Positions 1 to 13,729 are shown, counted from the stretch's first letter. The stretch is 64,000 nt of DNA from Coenobita brevimanus (GCA_032717465.1 CM064671.1:57825894-57889893); one strand, 5' to 3'. Numbers and translations: made by a program. Notes: generated from the letters alone by a model not told the origin.

Positions 1-60
1 AAGAAGAGATCTCGTTCTGCATAAGTTTATACAGGAGACTTGAGGTTCTAAGTGTGAGGA

Positions 61-280
61 AGAGGGAAGGGTGGCTCAGCGGGAAAGCGCCTGACTCAAG
101 ACTGAAGGGTCGAGAGTTAGCACCCCGCCCGGAGAGCAGCCATGCTAGAAGAGGTGGCACTCTCCTGTCACCTAGCTGGACTATGTGATCGATCAAGCTC
201 GGGGAATTCACATCTCCATTTCAGTGTGAGGAATTTTGTGCTGGCATAAGGTAGGACAAGGGACCCTAGAATAAGTAAGT
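61..280 (+). mobile_element. tRNA-derived SINE-like sequence
   Basis: A box-A-like TGGCTCAGCGGGAAAGCGC and, about 35 bases on, a box-B-like GGGTCGAGAG resemble a tRNA head. The tail is not clear. This is a single copy here, so the family is unproven. Confidence 0.4.
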
Positions 281-978
281 AACACAGAAGGCTGAAATGT
301 CCTTAACCATCTTGCAGATCTCTGGACCACTCGTGGAGCCATCAGCTTCAGTGATTTTTCAGTACAGTAGTCCAAGTGTCACCAAAACAGAGACATGTGT
401 GGCCTTTCTTGTTTGTACGTGTGGCAACAACAAGAAGGTTGTCTGTAGGAGCAGGTCATAGGCTTCAGGAAGGAGACTTGCGAGCCACATAAAAGGGATA
501 GTGTATTTTTAAGTCCCAGCACGTTTTCTTTGGTCTTTACAGCTGAGGGAACGTCTGCATTTGGGGGGCTGGGAACAGACTGTTCAGCGATGCTTCAATA
601 AGTTTTTACTTCCTGACCTCTTCACTTCCTTGCCTTGTGCACTACCAAGTCCACCAAATGCAGTCGTATAGCATAAAGCAAAGTTAACCGTGTCTAGTGC
701 TCTCAGTTGATCTGTCCACATTCCCCAGTCCTTAGCTGAATGTGCAACACCACTTTCTACTCTAGTATTGGCAAGCCTTGCAAAAAACATATTTGCTTCT
801 TCTATTAATGAATGAGTGCTGCTAGATTTGTATCGTGTATTTCATATGGAAAATGTGGTTTACAAGATATTGTGGTCGTAAACACTTTACTTCTGATTAG
901 TGTTTCTCGACGTAATCCTGTATGTTGTATATGCATTTTTGTTGAAGTAAAATGATGTAAGTAAAATGCAACAGAATA

Positions 979-1012
979 CGAGGTTTGTCCGAAAAGTACG
1001 CAGCCATTTGAC

Positions 1013-1086
<74 letters not shown>

Positions 1087-2334
1087 TTGCCAAGGACTTT
1101 GGGACCTCAGTCACTTTCAAAGTACTCCCCTTGGGACCTCACACATCTATCCCAGCTTCCCTTCCACTTTTGAAAACAGTCTGCAAAGTCCTCTTTCTGA
1201 ATCTCCATCAACTGATCATCGCGTTCATAATCTCGTCCACGGTCTGAAATCTCCTCCCTTCCAACAGCGATTTTAGCTTTGGGAAAAAAACAGAAGTTGC
1301 AGGGAGCCAAATCTAGACTGTAGGGGAGCTGAAAGCCTTGGGTAAAGCAATGTTTTGCCAAAGAACCCCACATGAACTATGAAGAATGGGCAGGTGCATT
1401 GTCATGATGAAGCTGCCAGTCACCACATGCCCACAGCTGCGGCCTTTTCTTCTTACTGCATCCCTCAGCCTGTGAAGAACTTCATTGTAGTACTAATTTG
1501 TTTTTGTCTGGCCAAGAGGAGTGTATTCGTGGTGAACAACACCTTTATGATAAAAAAAATCATTGATAAAATGGCCTTGATGTTGCTCTGACTTTGCCGT
1601 GCCTTCTTCGAACATGGAGACTCAGGCAACTTCCACTGGGAAAACTGGGCTTTTGTTCCAGGGTCACAGCCCTGGACCCATGACTCATCTCCTGCATGAG
1701 GAAATGTGGATAACTGTTAGCGGTTTGAAGCAAGTCCTTTGCAGTCTCAGCAGGAAATTCCTTCCTCTCTCATGAAAGAAGCCGCGAAACGAATTTTGCC
1801 ACCGCACGTTTCATCCCAAGATCTGTCAAAATCTCTGAAACACTAGTCCATGGAGTCCCTAGATCTGCTAATTCTCGTTCTATCAATTGCTAATTTTCGT
1901 TGATTGCAGCCCACACGTGTTCAACATTCTCAGTTGTTCTGCTTGTTGAAGGCCTTCCAGAATGTGGATCACTTTCAGCGGATTCCAACCCATCTTTAAA
2001 GCATCTGTACCACAGTTTTATCTGGGCCTCACTTACTGAATCATCTCCAAAAGCTTTCTTAACAATTCAAATTGTTTCCATGGACAAATGTTCAAGTTTG
2101 TAGCAAAACTTGATGCAGATTCGCTGATCTGCTCACTCAGTCATTGGAAATGCGATGGTCACAGCTCCCACGGTCATTCAACGGCGTCTGCCGGCCAACT
2201 GAGTATTCCCACGGGAATGTGGCTGGTGGCACATGCGCAGTACAATCCCCTCTGAGTGCCTGCCAAGTTAAGTCAAGTCCACGCGACCTTGTCTCGAGTT
2301 ATTCTTTGGCTGGATACTTACTGGACAGACCTCG
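979..2334 (-). mobile_element. Full-length mariner element, broken
   Basis: The ends are CGAGGTTTGTCC on the left and its partner CGAGGTCTGTCC read inward from the right. Each end is flanked by TA (977-978 and 2335-2336), the mariner target duplication. Inside the left end a TA microsatellite (1015-1083) has expanded. The transposase lies on the minus strand. Overall size without the microsatellite is near 1.3 kb, normal for mariner. Confidence 0.85.
1107..2144 (-). pseudogene. mariner transposase pseudogene
   Basis: The reading spans 346 codons, the normal mariner length. Recognisable parts are KLWYRCFKDGLES, SDPHSGRPSTSRT, then HHDNAPAHSS and PYSLDLAPCNF of the DDD catalytic core, ending FADCFQKWKGSWD and SQGEYFES. 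There are in-frame stops, for example in the fourth codon, and frameshifts. The gap between the second and third catalytic positions is shorter than the usual 34. It cannot make an active enzyme. Confidence 0.85.
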
Positions 2335-2479
2335 TATTAAAGTGTGATGTACAAAACAGATGATTGAGAAATAAATGCTAGAAATTCTTTTAAGCAGAGT
2401 TGTCAAACTAGATTCACTGACATCTCTAAACTAGCTCTCAAAAGGTGTTGCAAAAGTTTCTATGCACAGAAATATCTGG

Positions 2480-2553
<74 letters not shown>

Positions 2554-2556
2554 CAT

Positions 2557-3790
2557 ATGACAGAGGAGCTAGTTGGAGAAGAACAAGGGGGATTTAGGAA
2601 GGGAAAAGGGTGTGTAGATCAGATATTTGTTCTAAGATGTTTAGTGGAGAAGTATCTAGAGAAGGGAAAGAAAGTGTATGCTGCCTTCATGGACTTGGAG
2701 AAAGCTAATGACAGAATAGATAGGCAAGGTATGTGGAAGGTATTAAAAATATATGTGGTGGAGGGGAAATTGTTGAATGCTGTGAAGAGTATGTACGAAG
2801 GAGCTAGGGCTACGGTGCGAGTGGATGGTGAGCTGAGTGAGTTCTTTGATCTCAGTGTGGGACTGAAACAGGGTTGTGTGATGTCTCCATGGCTGTTTAA
2901 TATATACATGGATGGGGTTGTGAAGGTGGTGCAAGGTAGGGCAGTGGATGTGGGGGTGGCTCTAATGAATGAGGGTTTTGGAAGATTCCGGTGTTAGTGT
3001 TTGCTGATGATACAGTATTGTTGAGTGAAGATGAATGGGAGTTGCAAGGTTTGGTGAATGAATTTGGGACAGTGTGTAGGAGGAGGAAGCTGAAAGTTAA
3101 TGTAACCAAAAGTAAAGTGATGGTGTTTGAGAGGAATGAAATCACAGAATGTACAGTACATCGAGGTTGGATGGTGAGGATATGGAGAATGTGAGTGCAT
3201 TCAAGTACTTGGGTAGTGTGATGAGTAAGAATGGAACTTTGGGGGATGAAGTGCGTGAAAGGGTACAGCAGGGAAGGAAAGTTGTTGGGTCACTGAGAGC
3301 AGTGATGAGAAATAGGGAGGTGAGTATGAAAGTTAAGAAGTCACTGCACATGATAGTATTGTGATCCCTACCCTGACCTATGGAAGCGAGGCATGGACCT
3401 TGCAAGAGGGGAACAAGTCAAGAGTGAGAGCAGTGGAAATGAGTTACTTGAGAGGAGCATGTGGAGTGACATGGAGGGACAGGTTGACGAATGAAAAAGC
3501 GAAGGAACGTTGTAGGGTGGATGTGGATGTGGTTGAGAAGATTAGGAGAAATACACTGAGGTGGTGTGGACATGTGGAGAGAATGGAGAATGAAAGACTG
3601 ACTAAGAGGGTGTACGTAGGTGAGGTGGAGGGAGGGAGAGGGAGGGGTAGACCGAGGATGAGGTGGAGGGATGGAGTTGAGAGGTATATGAGGGAGGGGG
3701 GATGAGTTGGGATGAGGGTAGTCAAATGGTGGCTGACAGAGCTACTTGGAGGCGTTTTGTCTGTGGCCACCCTTTGCGGGATTAGGGCGT
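2557..3790 (+). pseudogene. Non-LTR reverse transcriptase, 5'-truncated and frameshifted
   Basis: The pieces in order are GEEQGGFRKGKGCVDQIF, AAFMDLEKAND, LKQGCVMSPWLFNIYMDG, then FADDTVLLSEDE in another frame, KVNVTKSKVMVF, AFKYLGSVMSKNG, TLTYGSEAWTLQ and RNTLRWCGHVERMENERL. FADD is the RT active-site motif. At least three frame changes and a stop break it. It starts directly after a TA microsatellite (2483-2551) and ends in GATA and TA repeats. The clade is uncertain, possibly RTE-like. Confidence 0.8.
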
Positions 3791-3811
3791 CGGGCTATAG
3801 ATAGATAGATA

Positions 3812-3861
<50 letters not shown>

Positions 3862-3863
<2 letters not shown>

Positions 3864-5891
3864 AACAATAATTACCAAAATTATGCAAACATCGGTTGAA
3901 AATGATAATGAATTGAACGAAGCATACCTGGACCAAGCTACGAAATGGCAGCGTTGGCAACCATGGTCATAAACAGATGAGGACTCAAGCATGGACAGCT
4001 GTTGTGAATTGATAACTGATTGAGGCTTCAATAAAACCCCTGCCATGCTGGAAAAATCTGTTTGCTGTGAATCTTTTCACCGAAGGCCACCGAGAGACAT
4101 CGGGGGCCACTGGAAAAGCAAGGTTAGGTTATTAGGTTAAGTGGCTCTCGGTGAAAAAGACCGACCTTGCCTTACAATATCTTATTATTTTTTTTTTTTT
4201 ATGCAGACAAGACGTTGATATTCACTTTATGTGATTTAAGTAATGTATGCCAATAATATAAAACGAACATACAAGAGAAAATAAACTGGCTTTTGGTGGC
4301 ACTCGCTGAAAAGACCTACCCTTCTGCTAAACAGGAAAGAGTGCACATTCCACTCACCAACAAGGTTTTTCAACCATCAGACAGTGCCAAGCGAGAGGAG
4401 CTGTCGTTGTATGAGACTGGCAGCAGCCAGTTCAGGGAGTGATGATACTGTGGGTTATGATGATGGCTGAAGCGAGAGTTTAATGGACACTTCTAACTTG
4501 ATTAAAATTTACCAACACTCCATCCAAACCACTGAGCTGTAGTGTAATACAAGAACATGATGCTAGCAACAAAGAAGTGCAACGGGAAGAATATAGATCA
4601 ATAATGCTGCCATATTCTTCCACAGAGCTGCCAAAAATAGGCTGTAAAGGAAAAAAAAGGCCAACAAAAGGCGGATGAACTGTTATGGCAAAGTAGGTGG
4701 AGGACATACAGCAGCTGTGGTAGTAACAATGAACCTATATCTCAATTCTGTGCTACTTGGAATGTTTACTGTTGCCTTTGATAAATTGTAGAATGAAGTA
4801 GGAACTGTAGTCGTTGCTTGCTTCAATATAAAGAAATACACTTATTATAATATATGCATTTTAAATAAGTCATAAACATACTTCTCAAAGTGTATATTGC
4901 AAAGCCCTAATCTTTTAAACAACTGTATTATTATGGGTATAGATACTATTATCCCCATTGTCTTGGTAAATTAGAACACAAAAAAAATGTATTAAGATTG
5001 CTTTACCGTTGCAGTTTCAGCATGTAGATTACTTGTTCATGTCCTTTAACTCTTCTTTACATTAATGTCTTATACCTTCTTAATTTCTGTTTCTTTACAC
5101 AGTTTAGCTCTTTCTAGTTTGACCAATAATTTTGTGTTAAAATCTAGAATTATCCCCTCCAGTTAAACGCTGTGTCTCATGAGCAAAATTGAAAATGAGT
5201 GTAAAAGGCAACATTAATATAAAACTACGTCCATGTCGTAATGAAAAAAAAGAAATACATTGAAAATTACTGTTCGGTGGTATATTATTAATATTTTACA
5301 TTTGTCAGCTCATTACAGACATGCATGTTTGTATGTAAATACTTTTGTAAAATATCACCAGATAAATATATTTATACACGGCTTTGGTCATTGACTGAGG
5401 GTATGATTCCATGTCGACACTATTATTGATGTTTCTGTATTCTAATACGTCAGGTTTACCTCATTCAGAACTGGTGATAAGATATTAACGTGGGTAGATC
5501 GATGATGAGTGAATATAGTTTTAAGGAAATTCGTACCCGCATATCATTTCCTTCTTTACACTTTATCCATCCACTCAATTACCACATCCCTCAGAGTTGT
5601 AATTGCAGTCTATGATAATGCTAAATTCTTTATGTAAAAAAATAATTATTTGATAGATACTTCAGTGACCTTTTTTCTCAGTACCTGCAACGCTAAGAAA
5701 CTTAGAATCAGAAAAACAAGCCAGAGCTGTTTCACATTTATTACTTATGGGCTTTAGGGCTTTATAATATTGTAAAATAATAAGAGAGAGAGAGGGGGGG
5801 GGGAATTGAAACAATCAGTTCTATGACTAAATTATCCTGAAATGATAAATGTCTTCAACTTTTCAGTAATTATTCATCATACTGTACTGTC
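3862..5891. other. Non-coding stretch, no gene seen
   Basis: No credible exon was seen. A partial inverted pair, CACCGAGAG near 4090 and CTCTCGGTG near 4145, may be a small hairpin repeat. The remainder is AT-rich. Confidence 0.4.
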
Positions 5892-5897
5892 TTTATT
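5892..5897 (-). promoter_or_regulatory. Candidate polyadenylation signal of the IR pseudogene
   Basis: AATAAA on the minus strand lies about 57 bases after the stop of the second IR copy, as expected for a former functional 3' end. Confidence 0.4.
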
Positions 5898-5953
5898 ATA
5901 TGCTGTAGTACTTGTCTGTTATCAAAAATTCACATTCATAATAAAGGAATTTA

Positions 5954-6450
5954 TCATGCACGGGTCCTTTGCGACGTCCCAGATGTCTGAGATAGTCTTC
6001 CTGATGGCTTTATGATATGCTCCAGAACAATGGCAATAACACCCAAGACGAGGCTCAGCAGAAGAAGCAGGAGGGGATCCTGCATGTGTGTGATGGTCAG
6101 GCTCTGCCCATTCTCACTGTTGGTGTCTGAGGCATCACCTTGAGCCTGTTGCTGGAGCTTCAACTTCCGCTGTTCAGCTCGCCCGGTACGAGATACTTGT
6201 GCTAATAATTCCTTTCTCCATTGCTCGTACAGGCCTGCCTAGTAGATGATAGGACCTGTTATAACATGTGTATTCATTACCTTGCTTTGGAGTAAGATGT
6301 AATATCATAGCTGTGGATAACTCATGTTTCTAAAAATCAGTCTCTCAAGGATCACGTATTACAATTATGCAGAAGTTGATGTTGCCAATAATAACAATGA
6401 TATTGTTAGATAAAATATGCTATGATTTGTAATAATAATAATAATAATAA

Positions 6451-6527
<77 letters not shown>

Positions 6528-7230
6528 TTCATAATGGGTTTAATATCAGCAATGGAAAAATACGTGATTTACCCTTACCAGCACAGTCGCTTTCTTGCCA
6601 AAAGTAAAACGCTTTACCAAGGCCGGTATTCCTTCCCTACCACATTCCCCTCCCAGCACTCCATATGTTGTCCCTGACGGAATTAGCCAGTTCTAAGGAC
6701 TCCCATAATATATGACCAGAACACTCAGTAACATGCAACTTCCTCCCAGACTAATCAATGAACCAACCAAAAACGACTTTCAAGAATCTGAAGTGGGCAT
6801 ACAACTGAGCTAAAATTTTCGTACAAAAAAGCTTTGAACTATCAGCCTTTTAAGACCGAAGGAAAATGTTCAAGATTTTTAGTTGACTCTTACTGAGAGG
6901 TTGTCTGGAGCCATTCAGCGAGGCACACGATGGCTTAAAGAATCCATAACTGTTATTAAATCCTACAGAAGGTGCCATAACACTGTACCAAGGAATTATA
7001 ACTTGGCTATACGTGAAGCAACCCAGAAACACAACAATAGCTTACCTCTTGAACGCTGATGATTACTTGGTTAAGAGCGTTCTTATACGGAGAGTCGTGT
7101 GGTATCGACCGAGCCATTGTGTTCAGGATTATTCCCTCTTCCTACGTATATTTTGGTCTGTCCATCTTTACCCATGAACTCCTTGGTGATCTTCAAAGTC
7201 AGGTATTGTCTGAAGTGGGTATGGGAACGC
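5954..7230 (-). pseudogene. Second ionotropic receptor copy, last two exons, 2-bp deletion
   Basis: Two exons are paralogous to the last two exons of the IR gene at 24-46 kb. The exon at 7230-7046 reads HFRQYLTLKITKEF, then KIYVGRG, then after a frame change ILNTMARSIPHDSPYK and NALNQVIISVQE. It is 185 bases against 187 in the paralogue. The shift falls near 7127, where two bases appear lost between GGGAAT and AATCC. The last exon at 6238-5954 reads AGLYEQWRKELLAQVS, SLTITHMQDPLLLLLLS and an M4-like helix to a stop. The exon borders (CAG acceptor, GTAAGC donor, TAG acceptor) are intact. No upstream exons were recognised; a Jockey-like element starts at about 7388. It is probably a broken 3' remnant of a tandem duplicate, unless the 2-bp loss is an assembly error. 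Confidence 0.82.
6429..6524. repeat. TAA/TAG trinucleotide microsatellite
   Basis: A run of TAA units changes to TAG units and back to TAA. It lies in the intron between the two IR pseudogene exons. Confidence 0.95.
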
Positions 7231-7387
7231 CTGGATAATAAAGATAAATTAAATTAATCCATGCAACATGTTGACATATTCTTCATTTTGATCAAGTTTT
7301 CACCAGTATAGCTTTGATTTGGGCTAGACAGGATACAGCTAACCCATCTAGTATGAAACAGTAACAATATATTAATAAAATAAATGA

Positions 7388-10250
7388 ATGAGCCAATCAT
7401 TCCTGGTGACGACTCAACGAGCAGCCTGGAACCACTGTCTGACTCACTTCTTCTTCACTTCTGCAACATTCGCGGTCTTTCCTCTAACTTTCTCTCTGTT
7501 GAGCACCACCTTCTCTAAACCTCATTTTCTCTTTTTAACCGAGACTCAGCTGTCTGGAGCAACTGATAGCAAACCCTTTTCTGTATCATCCTATTTTCTC
7601 TATACTCATTTCAAAGACAAAGGTGGCTGTTGTGTATGTACCCAACGACTATCTTGCTCTCGTGTTCTTGAACTTGATTCATCTGAATGCTCTACTCTCT
7701 GGCTTCCGCTTTCCTATCATTCTCTGACTAAATACATCTGCACTGTTTACTTATCCCCTAATTCTACTGACTATGAAAAATTCTTTGACTATCTCACTTC
7801 TACAATGGAACACATTCTATCCATTTCTCCCTTTTCTAAAATTTCTATTCTAGGAGATTTCAATGTTCACCAACACCTTTGGCTCTCCAATCCTTTCACT
7901 GATCCACGTGTTGAAAAAGTCTACATCTTTTCTATCCTTAATGACTTAGAGCAGCTTGTACATCACCATACCCGTATCTCTGACCGCCTTGGAGAGAGCT
8001 CCAACATACAGTGCTTGACCTCTTCCTCACAACTGATCCTTCTGCTTATGCTGCTAATCTTTCCTCTCCCTTGGGCTCCTCCAAGCACAACCTTATTGCC
8101 TTAACCTGTCCTATCGCTCCAGTACAGCCTGCAGACCTTCCAAAGAAACGTCGACTGTGGCACTTTGGAGCTGCAGATTGGGAGGCCCTCAGGCAGTACT
8201 CCTCTGATTTTCCCTGGAATGATCATCGCTTCCATGGCGGGAAGCCATCTGAATGTGCCTTGCGCATTACAGAGGTTATTCTCTAGGGCATGGAAGCATA
8301 CTTTCTCTTCTCATATGCCTTGAGTAATGCAAGAAAGCCTTAGTTTAATCACGCTTGTTCTAATGCTGTCCACAACAAGGAGAGGGCCTATAAAAGGTAC
8401 CGGAGCCAACCCACAATGAATCACATCTTTTTTATGTTTCTGCCCGGAATCGTGCTATGTCTGTTCTTCGCTCTGCTAAAAATAATTTCATCTGTACTGA
8501 ATGTTCACAATTCTGCAACTCGAATCTTCCCGCTCCTTTCTGGCACCTTGCCAAAAACCTTTCAAACAACTTTACCACGTCATCCCTCCCGCCTCTTTTC
8601 TACTCTGATGGCTCTGTAGCTATTTCTTCTCCTGATAAAACAGATCTCTTTGCTCAGACTTTCTCCTCCAATTCCACCTTAAACGATTCCGGTCTGTTCC
8701 TTCATCACTTCCGCCACCCTCTGACTTCTTCATGGCTGACATCAAAATTTCTTCAGCTGATGTATTATCTGCCATCACGGCCTCAGTACTAACAAGGCAT
8801 ATGGTCCTGACGGAGTCCCTCCTGTTTTCCTCAAGAACTGTGCTTCTGTGCTTACACCCTGCCTAGGTAAACTCTATCGCCTTTATCTATCAACGTGTAC
8901 CTTTCCTTCTTGCTGGAAGTTTGCTCTCATTCAGCAAGTCCCAAAGAAGGGTGACCATTCCCAACCTTGTAACTATCGTCCAATTGCTTTAACATCCTGT
9001 GTCTCAAAAGTTTTCGAGTCTATTCTTAACAGAAAAATTTTAAAGCATCTTTTGTATAACAACCTTCTTTCTGATCGTCAGTATGGGTTTCGTCAGGGAC
9101 ACTCCACTGGCGATCTTCTCACCTACCTTACAGACTCCTTGTCATCCTCCTTTCGGGACTTTGGTGAAAGCTTTGCCATTGCACTTGGCATCTCAAAGGC
9201 TTTCGATAGAGTCTGGCATAAATTTTTAATTTACAAACTGCACTCTTACTGTTTCTATCCTTCTATCTGTGCCTTCATCTATAGCTTCCTTTCTGGTCGT
9301 TCTATAGACGCTGTTGTGGACGGCCATCCTTCTTCTCCTAGATCTTTCAACAGTGGGTTTCCTCTGGGCTCTGCCCTATCACCATCTCTTTTCCTTTTAT
9401 TCATCAATGACCTTCCGAACTGTCTATCTAACCCTATCCACTCGTACACTGATGATGCAGTTCCAGCAACGTGTGTTACTTCAACAAACAAGGGATGAGG
9501 CTATGGCACACCTAATGTCTGACTTGGCTCGCATCTCTGACTGGGGTAAAAATAATCTTGTTTTTAATGCATCAAAGACTATCAACCCAACAAAATCTTT
9601 CACAGGAGTACCCGCTAATGTTTAATAATATCCAGCTCAATCCTGCATCATCATTGAACATGCTTGGGGTTTCATTCACGTGGGCCTTATTTTGGAAAGA
9701 TCATGCTACATCTCTTGTAAAATCTGCTTCCAAGAGATTAGGTGTGCTAAGCCGACTCCATACCTTCTTTACCACTGCACAGTTGTTGACTTTATACACG
9801 GGTTTTATTCGCCCCTGTGTAGAGTACAACTTTCATGTGTGGGGAGGCTCCCCACATTCAGCTCTTCACTATAGGGTGGAGTCAAAGGTTTTTCGTCTCC
9901 TTAACTCTCCTCCTCTTACTGGCTCCCTTCAACCTCTGTCTCTTCACCGGACTGTTGCATCTTTATCTCTTTTCTATCGCTGCTTCAGTGGCCACTGCTC
10001 CTCTGAACTGTCTGTTTGAGTCCCTCCACCTCTATGACGGGCGCGTAGCACGCTTCTAGCTACAAACTCTGACCCCTTTTTTGTCCAACTCTCTAGTGCA
10101 AGATTTTATTGTTACTTAGAGTCCTTCATTTATGCAAAAGGTCAACACTGGAACTGTCTCCCTCTATCTGTATTTCCTGCTTCCTATGATCTCCAGTCTG
10201 TCAAACGCAATGTGTCCAGGCATCTGAAAGTGAAAGGATCTTGAATTTGG
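7388..10250 (+). mobile_element. Jockey-like non-LTR retrotransposon, copy A, decayed
   Basis: This is an endonuclease plus reverse transcriptase element with many stops and frame changes. Readable parts are HFLFLTETQLSGATDS and [14 protein letters not shown] (endonuclease), [45 protein letters not shown] and LLFINDLPNCLSN (RT). The C-terminal RPCVEYNFHVWGGSP follows. The active-site YADD is TDD here. The same family occurs at 14199-18228 and 54259-63129 on the minus strand; this copy is the most diverged. It lies just upstream of the IR pseudogene exon. Confidence 0.85.
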
Positions 10251-11163
10251 CTCTCTTTTGTGTTGTTTTTGTTTTTTTCTTCTTGGAAGGAACGGTTTAT
10301 AAAATTCTGTATTTTCTAGGGAACACTGTAAATCTGTTAAAAAAATACTTTGTCGTAAACTTGAATTTGTTTATGATACCTATTTAATTGCTCAAACCGT
10401 AACCCCGATCGGATCAAGTTGGTTAAATTGTCCTTACCCCTCCCCCCCCCTTGTATCCCATACTCCTCGAGCCTTCGCTGCCATCATACAGTGTTGATTT
10501 ACCTCATCAGGAGCATACGATCCCGCGGTCAGGCTTCTCATTTCCAGTTCTTAAGGTGAAGATGACAAGTCTCTCATCTTTGAGCGGCAACATGTGAGCA
10601 GTAAACCTTCTATTATGTAAAAACTCCTGGGCCCACTGGATCACAAGGCGCTGTTTGCCTATATGGCTACCGCCCAGCGCAGTATGCTGCATCCCACGTT
10701 ACAATAAACCATTTGGCTTTTTAGTCGGTTTAGTCATCTGCAGACAACGCTACACCGAGTTGAAATTACACGAGATGGAGGGATGAGGTCTGCATGACCG
10801 AGCCAAAATAACGATGACTGCAAGGTCAGACATGGTTATCTTCGTCACGTGCAGTGGACATTATCGTTGAAAAATGAAACCCATCCCTCCATTCAAGTTT
10901 AGATCCGTTTCTCCAACACTGCGACGGATGGTTTTATTTACTTTAGGGTGAACCTATTTATGTAGAGGGTAATGAAATCTATGATCTAATCCTCTGTTTC
11001 CAAAACGCTCTCCCAAGCTAAGTAAAATCGCTTGGAAGTACCAAGAACAAATAAATCAGTAATGGTGTAGTCAAGTCCACGGCATATAGCCCAAAAAACA
11101 TATTTATCTATCTATCTATATCTATCTATCTATCTACCTATCTACCTATCTATCTATACAGTA

Positions 11164-11205
<42 letters not shown>

Positions 11206-12180
11206 CGGGGCAGCCGGTATACAGTGATGGCAGACAACTAAGGACCTATTCCAGAGAGCCTTCGATATTTCGTAACACCATTTTCTTAGGAACTTATTCA
11301 ACACATTGTACCTTGATATCCCTATCTATGGTGCTGATGCAAATTGTTAGCATTAAAACGCTTTCTGTTACATAAAGTAAAGGTAAAAATGTACAGCAAT
11401 ATCCCCCCCAAAAAAAAAAAAATAAATAACAGTTACAACCAAGCTTCCTGTGCCTCCCCTCCCAGAATACGGTCTTAAATGCTCCACAAACTGACACTTG
11501 CCTTCAACATATGGTGTCAGGTGCTTCCTTTGTCGTGTCTCCACCTTCAATGAGCTGTGTCGTCTCCCAATCTTTGTTTTTATATACTGTATGTCAGGTG
11601 GACTCAGCGGACGAGTGAAGGTAATTATTGACGATACATTGTCAGCGAAGAGTTGGGTCTCGTTGCTGTCACACTTATCTCTTGCAGCCAGAGAAAGACA
11701 TATGTTACCCCTGCAAGTTCCTAGTTAGTTTATTCATATTAGGATCTACATCTCGAAGCAAAGAGGTTAGAAATGGCTTTCATTAACTCTTCTAGACATC
11801 CTTCATGGGCAAAATATAATTGTCTAGGAATAACAAGTATAATTAAAACATTTCCTCGGAAAAACATTCAGAAACATTGAAGAAGCATTGTGATATATGG
11901 TCCATCCCGTGACATATGCCAAATATCACCCTTGGCGTTTTAGTACCAGTTTAATTCCTTCATTAAGACGACGTTGCAATTAGCACCCGTTGAATGAGTT
12001 TTTCAGCCCATTTAAAAGATCCCGCATTGCATCCCAGGTCAGTCGGATGGTCGGGCGCAGTTTACTTTGCTCTTCTCCATGTTAACCATGTAGTACAACA
12101 AGGTGACTGGCTGTGACAATACTGGTATGGATCATGTTGTATGGGTAGATGATACCTTGGTAATACTGAATGTCTGTCTT
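10251..12180. other. No gene seen; short repeat remnant and CTAT/TA microsatellite
   Basis: No credible coding region was found. Near 10657-10720 there is a remnant similar to the repeat at 39046 and 53877 (ACCATTTGGCTT). A CTAT/TA microsatellite covers 11106-11203. Confidence 0.4.
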
Positions 12181-12336
12181 TATGTCCCTAGTATAAAATT
12201 TAGTTGTTTACCTTCATGTCTCTCGTGCAAAAATTGATTGCTTTATGTTCCCCGTGTAAAAATTGTCTGGCTTTGTATCACTCGTGTAAAAATTCATTGT
12301 CTGCTTTATGTCTCTCGTGCAAAAATTATCTGCCTG
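12180..12336 (+). repeat. Left part of a split minisatellite array
   Basis: Diverged units of roughly 50-60 bases contain TTATGT, then CTCGTGC and AAAAATT. The same unit in the same direction continues at 21329-21890. The array was therefore split by the elements between. Confidence 0.75.
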
Positions 12337-12338
12337 TA

Positions 12339-12427
12339 CTATTGGGTTCAAGAATTCTTACACACCTCCGATTGGCCTCAGCCTTATTTCATCTGGTAAC
12401 ACTGACTCCCCCTCTTTCCCCCCCCCT

Positions 12428-12486
<59 letters not shown>

Positions 12487-12617
12487 CTCCCTCCCTGCCT
12501 CCCTCTCGCCCCTGCTCCCTCCCTCCCTCTCTTTCCCCATTCCTCCCCTCCATTTACTCCCCCTCCCTCTCTCGTTCTCCCTTCCTCGCTGCCCTTATTC
12601 TCTATCCAATCACACCG

Positions 12618-12688
<71 letters not shown>

Positions 12689-13662
12689 CATATGTTATGA
12701 CTGTCAAATAGAGAAGTGGCAGTGCTTAGGATTCTTTATACCTTTTTTTTTCCATTCATACAGAAAGCTTTCGTTTTCTCTGCATTTCTGAGTCGTTTCA
12801 TGGCCAATTGTTCTTTTTTTTTTTCAGTACTCATCAGGGTTTATTTTGCAATATTACATACACACACCCCTGTGGGCAGGTTGTGGAGATCAAGAAGGAA
12901 ACGAAGATGTTTTCCTTTGTTAATGGAATGTTATTTCCCGAAAACATTATAATATTTACTCTATAGCTGCTCTGGTAACAGCCTATTAGTAAAAACCGAA
13001 GATCTTTCAACATATTGGTAACCCAGTAGCGAAATTTGTTTTTTCGAAACTTATGAATTATTGCACAGATTGTGCAGTGTGCAGAGAACAGTTTGTATTG
13101 GATCGTTCCACCACGCAGTTAAGGATAACTTCCTTCCCTCTGTCAGAGACAGGGGACAGGTCTAAAACTAAACATTTCTGTAATTTCTTCCCATTAGTTT
13201 CCGTTCGGTCTCAATGTGTTGCTGGAGGTTTTACTATGTCCCGTTTAGCGCTGGCCCACACTCATTAACTATAATACCCCTGGGCCCCGTATTACTCTTT
13301 GGGCTTCAGGTGTTGGTTTTAAATTAGAGGTTGTGGATACTTCACATGTTTGTGACCCCTTAAACTGTAAAATTGCAATGCTGTCCCAAATATTTTATTT
13401 TACAGACTTTCCTTGTATAATCTTTCTAAATGCCTTCTGTTGCTCCGTAGCATACTAGATTTGCTGTAAACGTTATACTTAATTTTATAGCAAGTTTTTC
13501 CATTTTCACACTAGTTCCAAAATGTTTCCAAACATCATCTATTAATTTTTTCATCAATCACAAATGTGAAACAGAGTTATAAAATCTATACGTAGGATAT
13601 TAGGTGTTATACAGTATATGTACGATACGTTTATTGCAGATACACATATTTTTGCTTTGCAG

Positions 13663-13729
<67 letters not shown>

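Noticed and set aside
10507..10692. 61-codon minus-strand frame, examined as a possible IR exon
   Set aside because: It lacks IR motifs and splice sites, and one end overlaps a repeat remnant.
12204..12791. 195-codon frame with LSLSL and VCVCV runs
   Set aside because: It spans CT and TG microsatellites and minisatellite units; no domain is present.
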